NCBI GenBank assembly: GCA_030748575.1
Contig: JASMLR010000006.1
Span: forward strand, 1 to 64,000
Origin: Phycisphaerales bacterium
Lineage (GTDB): Bacteria; Planctomycetota; Phycisphaerae; Phycisphaerales; SM1A02
DNA length: 64,000 bases
Reading direction: 5' to 3'
In this document: positions 17,173-26,256 of the stretch, piece by piece
Position numbering within the stretch: the first letter of the stretch is position 1
Layout: each line of letters opens with the position of its first letter
Notes under the pieces: generated by a model
The model's database searches: none
Seen by the model: only the letters and a program-made list of their open reading frames with translations
Told to the model about the DNA's origin: nothing
Translations under genes and position numbers: made by a program

Positions 17173-18617
17173 GGAATGACCTCCAATGCATTGATGACCG
17201 GCTCGGCCCCGGAAGGCGACTCCCCGGCGGGCGATTCCTCGGAAGGCAGGCCCTCGGTGGTCAGCCCGCTGCTCGAATGGGCCTGCGGGGGCGCGCCAAC
17301 CGCGGCCACGCCGGCCACGGCCAGCGATTCACGCTCTCGCGCGTTGATGAGCGCCAACCGTGTTCGACCTGTCTGCACGATGCTCTCGAGCAGCACCAGA
17401 ACACCGCCCTCCCCGAGTTCAAACAGACGCGTCGCAGTGGCGAGTTGGCGATCGACGAGCGGAACGACGCTGGACTCAAGCAGACGCCGCTGCTCGGTCG
17501 CAGTCGCCAACCGGGCGTTCACCGCGGCCAGTTCGCCTTCGATCCGCTCGTACGCAATCTCATAGGCGGCGCGGGCCACTTCACGTGACGCCTTCGCCTC
17601 TGCAATGGCCTGCGTGTTGGCGTTGAACACCGGAAGGGGCAGCGATCCGAAGAATCCGATTCGAGACTGCCCCTGGTCACGCTCATACAGCGGCCCGATC
17701 ACCAGGTCCGGGTACTGGCGGCGAATCTCCCGGAGCAGGGTGTGTTCGGCAACCTCGTACGCCTCTGCCAGCCGCCCGAGCTCGAGGTTGGCCGCAGGTT
17801 CGTCTTTGCCGGGCTCCAATCGGAGCATCGGCAGACATGTGACCGGCGCTTCCGGCGACAGGCCCATGAGTGCCCTGACTTTCTGTGACCACGCAGCCGC
17901 ATTGCCCCGGGCCTCAAGAAGCGCCTGCCTCTGGCTCGCCTGTTCGATGGCGAAGAGGCCGGCCTCGGTCGGCTGCAGTTCTCCAACCTCGGCAAGCCGG
18001 GCGGTCGAATCGACCAGCGGACCAATGGCGTCCAGGAGCCATTCGATCTGCTCTGCCCTGTACACGGCAGCAGACCACTGGACCCAGGCCCCCCGCAGAC
18101 GCACCCGAGCGTCCCACTCCGCCTCCGCGACTTCAACGAGGGCCACGCGAAGCGCCGCGTCGGCGCGGGCCTTTTCAGCCTCCAACCGACCCGAGATCGG
18201 AATCGTCAGCGCGAGCCCCGGCGTCATGACCCAGGGGTCCGACACGGCCTCGGTGATCCGCAGGAAGTCCAGCGAGAACTCCGGGTCCGCCCAGACCGTC
18301 GCATGCTCCACGGTCGCCGCGGCGACGCCCACGCGGAGGCGAGCCAGCCGGAGGTCGGGGTTGTAGACCAGCGCAACCAACTCCCCTTCGGCCAGCGTGA
18401 GCCCGTCGGCGGGATCGAACGCGGCGTCGAGGTGGCTTTCACCCAACTGCGAGGCGAACGCCTGCACAGAATCATCGCCCGGGCCACGCGCCCGCCACGC
18501 ATCGCGGTGGGCGTCGAGGTCCAGCGGCCTCGGCTCGTAATGTTGACAGCCCGTACCCAGCACCATGACGACACCAATCGTCCAGGCGCAGGAGGGCCGA
18601 ATCGGCAAACAGAACAC
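17169..18617 (-). CDS. TolC/CzcC-type outer-membrane efflux lipoprotein
   Basis: Outer-membrane channel of the tripartite metal pump, 482 residues. It begins at a GTG with GGAG eight bases upstream and has a lipoprotein signal ending LGTGC. The body shows the two repeated long helical hairpins of the family (ATVEHATVWADPEFSLDFL… and AEAKASREVARAAYEIAYERIEGELAAV). The C-terminus is an acidic, Ser/Pro-rich tail not typical of CzcC. It is followed by the adaptor gene with a four-base overlap. Confidence 0.88.
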   Translation of the reverse strand: MFCLPIRPSCAWTIGVVMVLGTGCQHYEPRPLDLDAHRDAWRARGPGDDSVQAFASQLGESHLDAAFDPADGLTLAEGELVALVYNPDLRLARLRVGVAAATVEHATVWADPEFSLDFLRITEAVSDPWVMTPGLALTIPISGRLEAEKARADAALRVALVEVAEAEWDARVRLRGAWVQWSAAVYRAEQIEWLLDAIGPLVDSTARLAEVGELQPTEAGLFAIEQASQRQALLEARGNAAAWSQKVRALMGLSPEAPVTCLPMLRLEPGKDEPAANLELGRLAEAYEVAEHTLLREIRRQYPDLVIGPLYERDQGQSRIGFFGSLPLPVFNANTQAIAEAKASREVARAAYEIAYERIEGELAAVNARLATATEQRRLLESSVVPLVDRQLATATRLFELGEGGVLVLLESIVQTGRTRLALINARERESLAVAGVAAVGAPPQAHSSSGLTTEGLPSEESPAGESPSGAEPVINALEVIP

Positions 18618-18700
18618 GTGCTGACTCCGGTCACAACGGCATGTGGATCACCCCCACGCCCCTGCGGGAGTGGAGGTACGACAAGCGTGTGTGAGCGGAA

Positions 18701-19147
18701 TCAGGTCAGCAGGATGACCGACCGCAACGGGCGGAGATGATCGGGCGGCCTGCATCTGGCAACCGGTCGCAGGGAAGGCGGCCCGGCAGCCACCAGTCTT
18801 GTGAACCTGATCGGAGAGGCCTCGGCGACCGCCCCGGACACGCCGGCGACCGACCGCACGCGAGCGACGAGCCGGGCGTCACAGAGGTGACAGACGCCGC
18901 GATGCTCATGGCACCAGTGGTGATGGTCCCCTTCGCCCGACGCGTCTTCGCAGTGGTCCGCATGTGCCGGGCGGGCGTGCCTGGCGGGCGCATGGCTGTG
19001 GGTGTGTCCATCATGGGTATGGACGTGATGGTGATCGGCTGCGGCCCCGCGGCACGACCGATCGCCTGCCAGACCACGAGGCGCGGCGTACAACGCCAGT
19101 ACGCACAGGAAACACAGGCTCGTTCGAATGGTCACGGGGTTCAGCAT
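18701..19147 (-). CDS. Small exported His/Cys-rich protein at the head of the metal-efflux cluster
   Basis: A 148-residue product starting at 19147, where MLNPVTIRTSLCFLCVLALYAA gives a short basic start and a signal-like hydrophobic stretch. Then come about 60 residues dense in His and Cys (DHHHVHTHDGHTHSHA, HADHCEDASGEGDHHHWCHE, CHLCDARL), and an Arg-rich end. The arrangement suggests a periplasmic metal-binding protein, possibly a sensor or buffer. Similar short His-rich proteins often precede CzcCBA operons. No named domain is recognised. It precedes the outer-membrane gene by 83 bases. Confidence 0.7.
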   Translation of the reverse strand: MLNPVTIRTSLCFLCVLALYAAPRGLAGDRSCRGAAADHHHVHTHDGHTHSHAPARHARPAHADHCEDASGEGDHHHWCHEHRGVCHLCDARLVARVRSVAGVSGAVAEASPIRFTRLVAAGPPSLRPVARCRPPDHLRPLRSVILLT

Positions 19148-19191
19148 ACATCCAGACCGCGGACTGCCAAGCAAGATCCGCCTTCGATCGC

Positions 19192-21114
19192 TCAGCGTCC
19201 GGTAAGCCTTGCCTTGACCACGGATTCTGCGCCCCCGGCAACAATGATCTCCTGCGGCACTTCACCCAGCGGGGTGAACGCATGGGACGAGCCCCCCATG
19301 GAGATGGTGGCCGCCGCAAAGTCGATGGTCGCATCTCCGGCGGGAATGGTGGCGGAATCCGCATCGGCATGGCCGGCCCGCAGGGCATCGACCAGCGAGG
19401 GGCAGGCGATGCAGATGAAGCCATTGTTGATGGCATTGCGAACATACGTCTGGCTGAAGGAGGCAGCGACCACGCATGCAATGCCCCGCACCTTGAGGCA
19501 CGTCGCCGCCTGCTCGCGGGATGATCCGGTTCCGAAGTTGTCGCCGGCGATCACGATGTCTCCCGGCTCGGCGAGGTCTGCAAAGGTCGGGTCGTAGTTC
19601 TCCATCGCCGCCGCAGCCATCTCAGCCGGCGTCACGTCATCGCGATAGGTCATCGCGCCGCTGTAGATGCCATCGGTATTGAGGTTGTCCACAGGAAGCC
19701 AGAGCGCCCGCCCGGTCACCGCGGCCGGAAAGCCCTCGATGATCGACACGGCCGAGTTGGTCGCCGCCGCGTCCCGCCGAGTGAAAGTGGTGCGAACTTC
19801 GCACGGCTCATAGGTCTTGGGCGCGGCAATGTGCCCGGCCAGCGCAGATGCGGCCACGACGGCGGGGCTTGCCAGATAGGCCTTGGCATCGCGGCTGCCC
19901 ATTCGGCCCTTGAAGTTCCGGTTGGTGGCGCTGATGCCAACCTCCCCGGCCTCCAGCGTGCCGGCGCCCAGCCCGATGCACGTTCCGCACCCCGGCGGCA
20001 GGAACGTCGCGCCGGCTTCGCCCAGCACACCCCACGTTCCATCCGCCTCCGCATCCTGCTGAATGGTCTCGCTGGCAGCGGCAACGTAGAACTCCACACC
20101 CTCGGCAATCCGATGCCCTCGCACGACAGCCGCTGCCTCGTGAAGATCCTCCAAGCGACCGTTCACGCACGAGAGCAGGTACGCCTTCTGGACGGCAACC
20201 CGCTCCGCTTCGATGTCTGGAAGCGATCGCATCACCTTGACGTGATCCGGGCCCGACACGTGTGGAATCACGGTGGCCAGATCGAGTTCGAGTTCGGCCT
20301 GATAGTCGGCGTCCGGGTCTGCTGCCACCGGATCCGCTGCCCACGCATCGACGTCAGCCGTGGAATACCTCGGCGCCCCCCGCTCGGCAAGCCAGGCGGC
20401 ACGCTCCCGCAACCAGGCATGAAGCACATCGTCGAAGGGGAAAACCCCTGCGAGCGCCCCCCACTCGGTCGTCATGTTCGCGATGCTCATCCGCTGATCC
20501 ATGGTGAGTTGGGCCATGCCGTCGCCCGCGAACTCGACAACATGATTGAGCACCTCATCATGGTTGAACGCGCCGCACAACGCGATGATGACGTCCTTGC
20601 CCGTCACACCGGCCTGCAGCCGTCCGGTCAGCGTGACGCGGGCCACCGGGGGAACCTGCCACCATGTTTCACCGGTCGCCCAGATCGCCGCAGCGTCGGT
20701 GCGAACCACGGGCGTCCCCAAGGCCGCCAATGCGCCGTAGATGTTCGAGTGGCTGTCACTGCCGACGACCATGCTTCCCGGAGTCACATAGCCTCGTTCG
20801 ATCATCACCTGATGGCTGATGCCAGTGCCGGGCTTGTAGAAATCGACGCCGTGCGTTGCCGCGAAGGACTCGATCCTGGCGTACTTCCCGAGATTCTCGG
20901 GAGAGTGGTTCTGGATATCGTGATCGATCGCAAAGACGGGCTGCGATGGGTCGTCCATCCGCGTGGCACCGATGGCCGCAAACTTTCCCATGACGGCAGA
21001 CGTGTTGTCATGGGTCATGATGTGCTTCGGTCGAATGCGAAGAAAGTCGCCCACGCGAACACTTGAAGTGCCAACAGCGTGGGCCGACGCGATTTTTTCG
21101 ATGAGAGTCGGCAT
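19192..21114 (-). CDS. Aconitase-family hydratase (single chain, LeuC-LeuD-type fusion)
   Basis: Fe-S hydro-lyase of 640 residues, most simply citrate to isocitrate. In order: RPKHIMTHDNTS and AIDHDIQNHSPENLGKY near the start, and VVGSDSHSNIYGALAALG. The cluster cysteines are in LLSCVNGRLEDL and PPGCGTCIGLGAG, with TNRNFKGRMGS between that region and the swivel domain. GDNFGTGSSREQAA lies in the C-terminal swivel domain. The long frame to 21408 crosses the neighbouring membrane-protein gene, so the ATG at 21114 is used. This is the shorter 640-residue form, not the 890-residue AcnA. It is the last gene of the ligase-lyase operon. Homoaconitate or methylisocitrate activity cannot be excluded. 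Confidence 0.88.
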   Translation of the reverse strand: MPTLIEKIASAHAVGTSSVRVGDFLRIRPKHIMTHDNTSAVMGKFAAIGATRMDDPSQPVFAIDHDIQNHSPENLGKYARIESFAATHGVDFYKPGTGISHQVMIERGYVTPGSMVVGSDSHSNIYGALAALGTPVVRTDAAAIWATGETWWQVPPVARVTLTGRLQAGVTGKDVIIALCGAFNHDEVLNHVVEFAGDGMAQLTMDQRMSIANMTTEWGALAGVFPFDDVLHAWLRERAAWLAERGAPRYSTADVDAWAADPVAADPDADYQAELELDLATVIPHVSGPDHVKVMRSLPDIEAERVAVQKAYLLSCVNGRLEDLHEAAAVVRGHRIAEGVEFYVAAASETIQQDAEADGTWGVLGEAGATFLPPGCGTCIGLGAGTLEAGEVGISATNRNFKGRMGSRDAKAYLASPAVVAASALAGHIAAPKTYEPCEVRTTFTRRDAAATNSAVSIIEGFPAAVTGRALWLPVDNLNTDGIYSGAMTYRDDVTPAEMAAAAMENYDPTFADLAEPGDIVIAGDNFGTGSSREQAATCLKVRGIACVVAASFSQTYVRNAINNGFICIACPSLVDALRAGHADADSATIPAGDATIDFAAATISMGGSSHAFTPLGEVPQEIIVAGGAESVVKARLTGR

Positions 21115-21122
21115 GTGGAGAC

Positions 21123-21686
21123 CTACGCGATGCGAATGCGATACAGAACGACAAGCGGCCAGATGATGTGCAGGATCAGGTCCAGTGTCACCGTGATCCC
21201 GGCGGCGGCAACACCGGTCGTCCGGCCGATGAATTGATACAGCCCGATGCTGAAGAGCATGGATATGACGCCCCAGCCGCAAGCAAGCATAGACCACCGG
21301 CTGAGGGGAAGTAACGCCCGCCGACTGCGACGGGCCAGGGCGATACCGAGCAACATCGCCGCAAGCGACAGAAGAACCCGGCCAATCGCCAGGAGCATCG
21401 ACACCCACACGGGCGGCAATTCACCGAGCAGTTCCTTGACCACCGTCCCCTGCTCCGCAGACCCAAACTGCAGCAGACCGCCCGTCACCTGAGAGAACAC
21501 GTGCCCGACCTTGATCAAGCCGCTGTTGGCTTCGATCGCGCCGGCGAGATGCCCGAGTTCGATGGATGCCGCGGCGAGGGCCGTCCCGAATCCGAGGTCG
21601 AACAGACCGATCAGAATGAGCATCGTGCCGACGACGGGCGCCCAGCAGGCGCAGGACTTCGACGGAGATCCGATTCGATCCGACAT
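21123..21686 (-). CDS. Four-span membrane protein, paralogue B
   Basis: A 187-residue integral membrane protein of unknown function with about four hydrophobic spans. It opens with VVGTMLILIGLFDLGFGTAL and closes with LILHIIWPLVVLYRI. The neighbouring protein at 21701 has the same plan (GTLMVALASFDAAWGLAT… HFIWPLLLLWR), so they are tandem paralogues. It ends eight bases before aconitase and starts 14 bases after its paralogue, so it is part of the operon. AGGA lies about ten bases before the ATG. No family is recognised. Confidence 0.75.
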   Translation of the reverse strand: MSDRIGSPSKSCACWAPVVGTMLILIGLFDLGFGTALAAASIELGHLAGAIEANSGLIKVGHVFSQVTGGLLQFGSAEQGTVVKELLGELPPVWVSMLLAIGRVLLSLAAMLLGIALARRSRRALLPLSRWSMLACGWGVISMLFSIGLYQFIGRTTGVAAAGITVTLDLILHIIWPLVVLYRIRIA

Positions 21687-21700
21687 GGCCGGGAATCCTA

Positions 21701-22312
21701 TCAGGCGGCGACCGAAGGCCGCTGACCCCCAGTGCGAAGGAGCGTCAGGCCACATCGCCACAAGAGCAGCAGCGGCCAGATAAAGTGAACGGCGAGTTCG
21801 GCAGAGAACATGGGAAGGCTCTCTCCCTGCGTCGGATCGCCGAGACTGTCCACCGTGAAGGACCATGTGTGCAGCGTGGACCAGACCGTCCACACGAGCG
21901 AAACGACAGCCCACACGGCCACGGGCCAGAGCGACCACCGGATCCGCCTGGCAAGCAGTACCCCGAAGGTCGCCGCAGCAATGGACATGCCGACTCGAAC
22001 CCAGCCAACTTCCACCAGGTAGTTTGGCCGAGGCAGCATCTTGAGGAGCGCCGCGGCGTGCTCGCCGGTCTCGACGCCGCTCACCGTCAGCACTCCGAAG
22101 GTGACGAAGTTCACGATGCGGCCGAGCGTCATGCCCAGGCTGTTGTCCTGCAGGTCGCCTGCGATCAGTTGCAGCTGCTCCCCGAGCGCCACAGTCGCCA
22201 GGCCCCACGCCGCGTCAAAGCTTGCAAGCGCCACCATCAGGGTGCCGAGTACGACCGGCCAGGTGCCAGAAATCCGCCCGCTTCCACGGCGGTCGATCGG
22301 AAGAGTCGCCAT
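21701..22312 (-). CDS. Four-span membrane protein, paralogue A
   Basis: A 203-residue integral membrane protein with about four spans, paralogous to the product of the next gene. Shared positions include the GT-L…D…G-AT start, a central RVG-S/RVLLS-A segment followed by G-LLARR/G-ALARR, and the closing H-IWPL—L pattern. The loop between spans one and two lacks cysteines or obvious binding motifs. It lies eight bases after the HD-like gene. The function may be transport or assembly of the encoded enzymes, but nothing in the sequence shows this. Confidence 0.75.
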   Translation of the reverse strand: MATLPIDRRGSGRISGTWPVVLGTLMVALASFDAAWGLATVALGEQLQLIAGDLQDNSLGMTLGRIVNFVTFGVLTVSGVETGEHAAALLKMLPRPNYLVEVGWVRVGMSIAAATFGVLLARRIRWSLWPVAVWAVVSLVWTVWSTLHTWSFTVDSLGDPTQGESLPMFSAELAVHFIWPLLLLWRCGLTLLRTGGQRPSVAA

Positions 22313-22320
22313 GGCAGGAC

Positions 22321-22902
22321 TCAGGCCTGCGCCGCCATCTTGCCCAGCAACTTGGCGATGTCAAAGTCAACAAAGTCCGCGTGATGGAAGATGATCGACT
22401 CGATGCTCCGCTGCACCTTCTCGCCCTCGTGGCTGTGCGTCGCAATCATGTGCATCGCCTCGGGCGGAACACCATGCTTGTAGGCCATAGCCACGCCGCT
22501 GAAGGGGTGCCGCAGCGCCTCTCCGAACGTGCCCTTGATAATGGTGCCGTCCTCATCCTTGTCAAACTCAAGCGGCTTGCCGCAATCGGCGAGCAAGGCC
22601 CCCGCAATCAGAATGTCCCGGTCGATCGGAATCTCGCACGTAAAGGCGCTCTCCAGCACATCCGCAATCGCGATGCACTGCCGCACGCAGGAGTTGAGAT
22701 GCTCAATGAACGTCATCTCGATGTCGCCCGCGAGCAAGGTGAACTTCACGGCTCGCAACTCGTCAAACGTCCACCCCTTGCCGCCGCACCCGGTTGTGAT
22801 GGCCTCGTTCCAGACCGCCGCGACCTTCGCCCGGAGCGTCTCGCACCGAATGTCCATGAGACTGGGAAACAGGCCCGCAATGTCCGAAACGCCGTAACTC
22901 AT
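22321..22902 (-). CDS. HD-domain-like protein with altered HD motif
   Basis: A 193-residue protein with the layout of a small HD phosphohydrolase. An early histidine sits in MTFIEHLNSC, then IDRDILIAGALLADCGKP, then HSHEGEKV and FHHADFVDFD. In active HD proteins the second segment reads ALLHDxGK; here it reads ALLADCGK, so one metal ligand is missing. The start at 22902 is fixed by GGAAGGAG seven bases upstream. It lies 85 bases after the lyase gene and eight before a membrane gene, inside the operon. It may be a regulatory or substrate-binding relic or use altered metal coordination. Confidence 0.75.
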   Translation of the reverse strand: MSYGVSDIAGLFPSLMDIRCETLRAKVAAVWNEAITTGCGGKGWTFDELRAVKFTLLAGDIEMTFIEHLNSCVRQCIAIADVLESAFTCEIPIDRDILIAGALLADCGKPLEFDKDEDGTIIKGTFGEALRHPFSGVAMAYKHGVPPEAMHMIATHSHEGEKVQRSIESIIFHHADFVDFDIAKLLGKMAAQA

Positions 22903-22987
22903 CAGGAACTCTCCTTCCAGGGGCGACGGCCGCGTGCCGCCAGTGCCCAAACATTCACGCCAAGGTATCGCACGCGGCCACGCAGGC

Positions 22988-23764
22988 TCATGTGTCCAGC
23001 TTTCGAGCAGCCGGCCCGTCATACTGGTGCGCTCCGGGGACGACCTTCCGCATGGGGCGCATTCGCGTTTGTTCCTCGCGGACGTGCGCGATCAGCCCGG
23101 GCGTGCGGGCGATCATGAAGAGGCCGTTCATGATCTCCGGCTCAAAGCCGAGGTCTGCCAGGACCGCGCCGATCGCACCATCGACGTTGACCGGCAATGC
23201 CTTTCCGGCCTTCCTGAATGCCGCTTCGACCGCCTCGGCCGTCCGGCAGTGATCTCCGAACGCGCCGGCCTCTCGTGCCAGTTCAAACAGCCGGGCGGTT
23301 CGTGGATCGGCCGAGTGGATGCGATGGCCAAACCCACTCATCCGCACGCCTGCCGCCTTCCAGTCAGCAAGCTGCGCGGCAGCGGCTTCCTCTAGGCTGC
23401 AGTGGGACTGGGTGGCCCGATCGCTGATTTCACCAAGTTGATGAGCGCACTTCGTGATCGCACCGCCATGGTGGGCGTTGATCGACATGAGTCCCGCACC
23501 CACGGAAGCACTCAGCGTGGCACCGGTGGATGCCAGCGTTCTCGCTGCCATGGCCGACGGAGGCGTCGCGCCGTGGTCGATCGACGACACAACGATCGCC
23601 TCCATGAGATTGCCGGTTGCCTCATCAGGCAGTTCACCACGAATGATGAGATAGACGGCCTGCCCGAAAGACACGCGTCCCATGAGGTCGGCGATGTTGT
23701 AGCCGCGGACACGAACTGCGTTGGGCTCGATCTCCGTGATGGCCGTTGGCCACTGCTCGCTCAT
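22988..23764 (-). CDS. Short citrate synthase-like protein, probable citryl-CoA lyase
   Basis: A 258-residue protein of the citrate synthase fold, about two thirds of the usual length and lacking the N-terminal part, as in bacterial citryl-CoA lyase. The three catalytic residues are in place: His99 in INAHHGGAI, His147 in GFGHRIH, and Asp195 in VNVDGAIGA. The C-terminus keeps GLIAHVREEQ. Known relatives cleave citryl-CoA to acetyl-CoA and oxaloacetate; full-length synthases run the opposite way. It overlaps the stop of the ligase alpha gene by four bases (ATGA) and has GGAGG upstream, so it is translated together with the ligase. The direction in vivo and the exact acyl substrate are inferred. 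Confidence 0.82.
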   Translation of the reverse strand: MSEQWPTAITEIEPNAVRVRGYNIADLMGRVSFGQAVYLIIRGELPDEATGNLMEAIVVSSIDHGATPPSAMAARTLASTGATLSASVGAGLMSINAHHGGAITKCAHQLGEISDRATQSHCSLEEAAAAQLADWKAAGVRMSGFGHRIHSADPRTARLFELAREAGAFGDHCRTAEAVEAAFRKAGKALPVNVDGAIGAVLADLGFEPEIMNGLFMIARTPGLIAHVREEQTRMRPMRKVVPGAHQYDGPAARKLDT

Positions 23765-24687
23765 GATGTCGCCTCCATGGGAACGCCAAGCGCCGCGCAG
23801 GCCGCGCCGGGCAGATCTCCGAATCCGTCCACAACGGTCGCGCCCGCCTCGGTGAGCGCCTTGACCTTCCCGGCGTGGGTGCCGCGATCGCCTTCGATGA
23901 TCGCCCCGGCATGGCTGAATCGCGTGCCTTCCTTTGCCGCCTTGCCGCCGATGTAGGCAACAACCGGCTTGGTGACCCGCCCCGCCCGCATCAGGTCCGC
24001 AAGGCGTTCTTCCATCGAACCACCGATCTCACCAAAGAGCACGATGGCGTCCGTCTCCGGATCGTCCTGAAACTTCAGAGCCACTTCGGGGAACGTCAGA
24101 CCGAGTACCGAGTCTCCTCCGACATGACAGATGGTCGAAACGCCCAGCCCGGCGCGGCTCAGGTAGTACCCGCAGCTGCTCGACATGCCCCCCGACCGGC
24201 TCATCACGCCGACGGTCTTTCCGGGCGTTGGCTCGTTGAACCACTGCCTGGCCGAGTCCGCGCGGCCGCCGATCATTCCGATGACCGCGCGGCCCGGGCT
24301 GATCACGCCAAGCGTGTTGGGCCCGATGAACTCGGCGTCATGGGATGCGGCGCACTCCGCAATGGCCATCGCATCCCAGAGCGGAACGCGGTCGGGAACG
24401 AGCATGACCAGCTTGACCCCGGCTTCAAAGGCCTCGATCGCCGCCCCCTTGACCAGTCGGGCTGGCACGAAGACGACTGAGATGTCCACGCCTCCCGACG
24501 CGGCAACAACTTCGGCGACGGTGTCGAACACAGGAACGCCTTCGACCTCCTGGCCACCCTTGCCTGGCGTGCACCCGCCGACCACGTTGGTGCCCACGCC
24601 CCGCATCAGCCGGGTTCTCGCGCGGCCCTCGCGTCCGGTGATGCCCTGCACAATCACCCGCTTGGTCTGGTCAATGATGATTGCCAT
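23761..24687 (-). CDS. CoA ligase alpha subunit (SucD-like), candidate citryl-CoA synthetase small subunit
   Basis: A 308-residue CoA-binding/ligase subunit of the succinyl-CoA synthetase alpha type. The start [14 protein letters not shown] is the CoA-binding Rossmann motif. [11 protein letters not shown] and [14 protein letters not shown] follow, and the phosphohistidine His259 lies in [11 protein letters not shown]. The start at 24687 is one base after the beta stop and has GGAGGG upstream. Close family members include succinyl-CoA synthetase, malate-CoA ligase, citryl-CoA synthetase CcsB, and the N-terminal part of ATP-citrate lyase. Direct coupling to a citryl-CoA lyase-like gene favours citrate as the substrate; this is inference from context. 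Confidence 0.85.
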   Translation of the reverse strand: MAIIIDQTKRVIVQGITGREGRARTRLMRGVGTNVVGGCTPGKGGQEVEGVPVFDTVAEVVAASGGVDISVVFVPARLVKGAAIEAFEAGVKLVMLVPDRVPLWDAMAIAECAASHDAEFIGPNTLGVISPGRAVIGMIGGRADSARQWFNEPTPGKTVGVMSRSGGMSSSCGYYLSRAGLGVSTICHVGGDSVLGLTFPEVALKFQDDPETDAIVLFGEIGGSMEERLADLMRAGRVTKPVVAYIGGKAAKEGTRFSHAGAIIEGDRGTHAGKVKALTEAGATVVDGFGDLPGAACAALGVPMEATS

Positions 24688-24688
24688 T

Positions 24689-26224
24689 TCAGCAGCCCTC
24701 CATCGCGTCGTCGATGCCGTCGATGGGCAGATCCACGAAGAGCACCGGGGTGCCTGCCCGCAGGCACTCGATCTCACAGGCGATGAACTCCGAGTCCGAC
24801 CTGGCTGCCGTTTCCTCGTCGCACGCCAGCACGGGCACGCCCTCTCCCCCGTCCTTCAGAATCCCGCTGCTCCACTCGGCCATCTTTGCGGTGAGTTCTG
24901 CATTGCAGTGGTCAACATCAATCCAGACGTGCCCGCCCTCAATGGGAAATGCCTCGGCGTCACCACCGACCCAGTCCGGAACCTGCCGAGCGAGGTCGCC
25001 AGACGATCGCTCGGCCGCTGCCTCCATCAGGGTTGTGAACCGCGAGGCGCAGAAGGCCGGCGTGTCGTCCTTTCGGTACCCCTCGACGGCGCCGGGCAGG
25101 TCGCGGCACGCGTCCTCCAGAATCTCGACGGCGCGGTCTTCCGCGTTTCCGCCCAGACGGACCACGGCGGGCAGGGTCATGCCCAGTTCATTGAATGCCT
25201 TGGCCAGTCCGTAGGCAGAGTGAAACTGTTCCTGACTCGCCACCCCCGAGCCGCTTCCGAAGTACCCGCTGAGGCCCTGCTGGGCAAGAATCACCCGCGC
25301 CGCCCGGTAGACCTTCGCCGCGGACGGGTTGCCAGACGTGTCGCAGAAGTTCGCCAGCGTGTATCCCTCGTTGGTCACGGCGTCCATCGACATCATGGAC
25401 CCCCCTCCGCCGGCGCCGTGGAAGCCGATGAGCCCCCTGGTGGATTCCCACCCTTCCGTTGGAAGCTGCGCGAAGTAGAAGGTGCCGCGGTGATCTTCCT
25501 GCTCCAGGCGATAGGCCACACGCTCGAGCGCCGTGGCCGGATGATCGAGTTCGCGGGCAATCTCAATACCCAGTTCGGGGTGCCGGAACACCGCATAGTC
25601 ATCGATCGTCACCCGGCAATCGGCAGCGCACACGGTTCCGTCGCTGAGGACCACCAGTGGATTCACTTCCAGAGCGCGGGCCTCGATCTCGGTGGCGGTT
25701 CGGACAATGGTCTCGATGGCGTCCGCGAGTCGCTCGTGGGCGTCCCGCGGAATGTCCGATGCCTCCAACACCGCAAGCACAGCCGCCCGGTCGATGCCCG
25801 TCGTCACGCCGATCGGCAGTCGCGCCACGGACTCAGCCCGATCTTCGATGCCGCTGCCACCAGCACAATCAAGCAGCAGCATGGGTGATCTCGACGCGTC
25901 GTCGATCGTCAGGGATACGAAGAGTTCGTGAGCAATGTCCAGGCACGCCTCAACGAGCACTTCTTCAACCGGAAAGTTTCCGAACTGCATGCCCAGAAGC
26001 GCCGCGGCGTGCGTGGCGGCCTCCTCGGGCGAGTCGGCAAACTTCACACCTCCCAGCGCCTTCCGGCCCGTCACCCAGGCCTGAACCTTGAGGACAACAC
26101 GGCCACCGAGTTCGCCGGCGATCCGCGCGGCGTCGTCGGCTGTTTTTGCAGGTCGGCCGGGTGGAATGGACAATCCACGTTCGGCCAGTAGTGCCTTGCC
26201 TTGATACTCATGCAGCCGTGCCAT
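24689..26224 (-). CDS. CoA ligase beta subunit (SucC-like, extended), candidate citryl-CoA synthetase large subunit
   Basis: ATP-grasp subunit of the same ligase, 511 residues against about 390 for SucC. It starts [16 protein letters not shown], as SucC does, followed by [18 protein letters not shown] and the ATP-grasp loop around [13 protein letters not shown]. The ligase portion includes the glycine-rich [12 protein letters not shown] and [11 protein letters not shown], where SucC has GNGAGLAMAT and GG-A. The C-terminal 100 or so residues (from about [11 protein letters not shown]) are additional. The ATG at 26224 has GGAGG four bases before it. Frames further upstream lie in the membrane-protein gene. 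It forms the ligase with the alpha subunit downstream. Confidence 0.83.
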   Translation of the reverse strand: MARLHEYQGKALLAERGLSIPPGRPAKTADDAARIAGELGGRVVLKVQAWVTGRKALGGVKFADSPEEAATHAAALLGMQFGNFPVEEVLVEACLDIAHELFVSLTIDDASRSPMLLLDCAGGSGIEDRAESVARLPIGVTTGIDRAAVLAVLEASDIPRDAHERLADAIETIVRTATEIEARALEVNPLVVLSDGTVCAADCRVTIDDYAVFRHPELGIEIARELDHPATALERVAYRLEQEDHRGTFYFAQLPTEGWESTRGLIGFHGAGGGGSMMSMDAVTNEGYTLANFCDTSGNPSAAKVYRAARVILAQQGLSGYFGSGSGVASQEQFHSAYGLAKAFNELGMTLPAVVRLGGNAEDRAVEILEDACRDLPGAVEGYRKDDTPAFCASRFTTLMEAAAERSSGDLARQVPDWVGGDAEAFPIEGGHVWIDVDHCNAELTAKMAEWSSGILKDGGEGVPVLACDEETAARSDSEFIACEIECLRAGTPVLFVDLPIDGIDDAMEGC

Positions 26225-26256
26225 GGTGCCTCCATGCTGAAACGCGCATGGTACCG

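Noticed and set aside
21115-21408. Upstream extension of the aconitase frame
   Set aside because: Lies within the membrane-protein gene; aconitase homology starts at the ATG at 21114.
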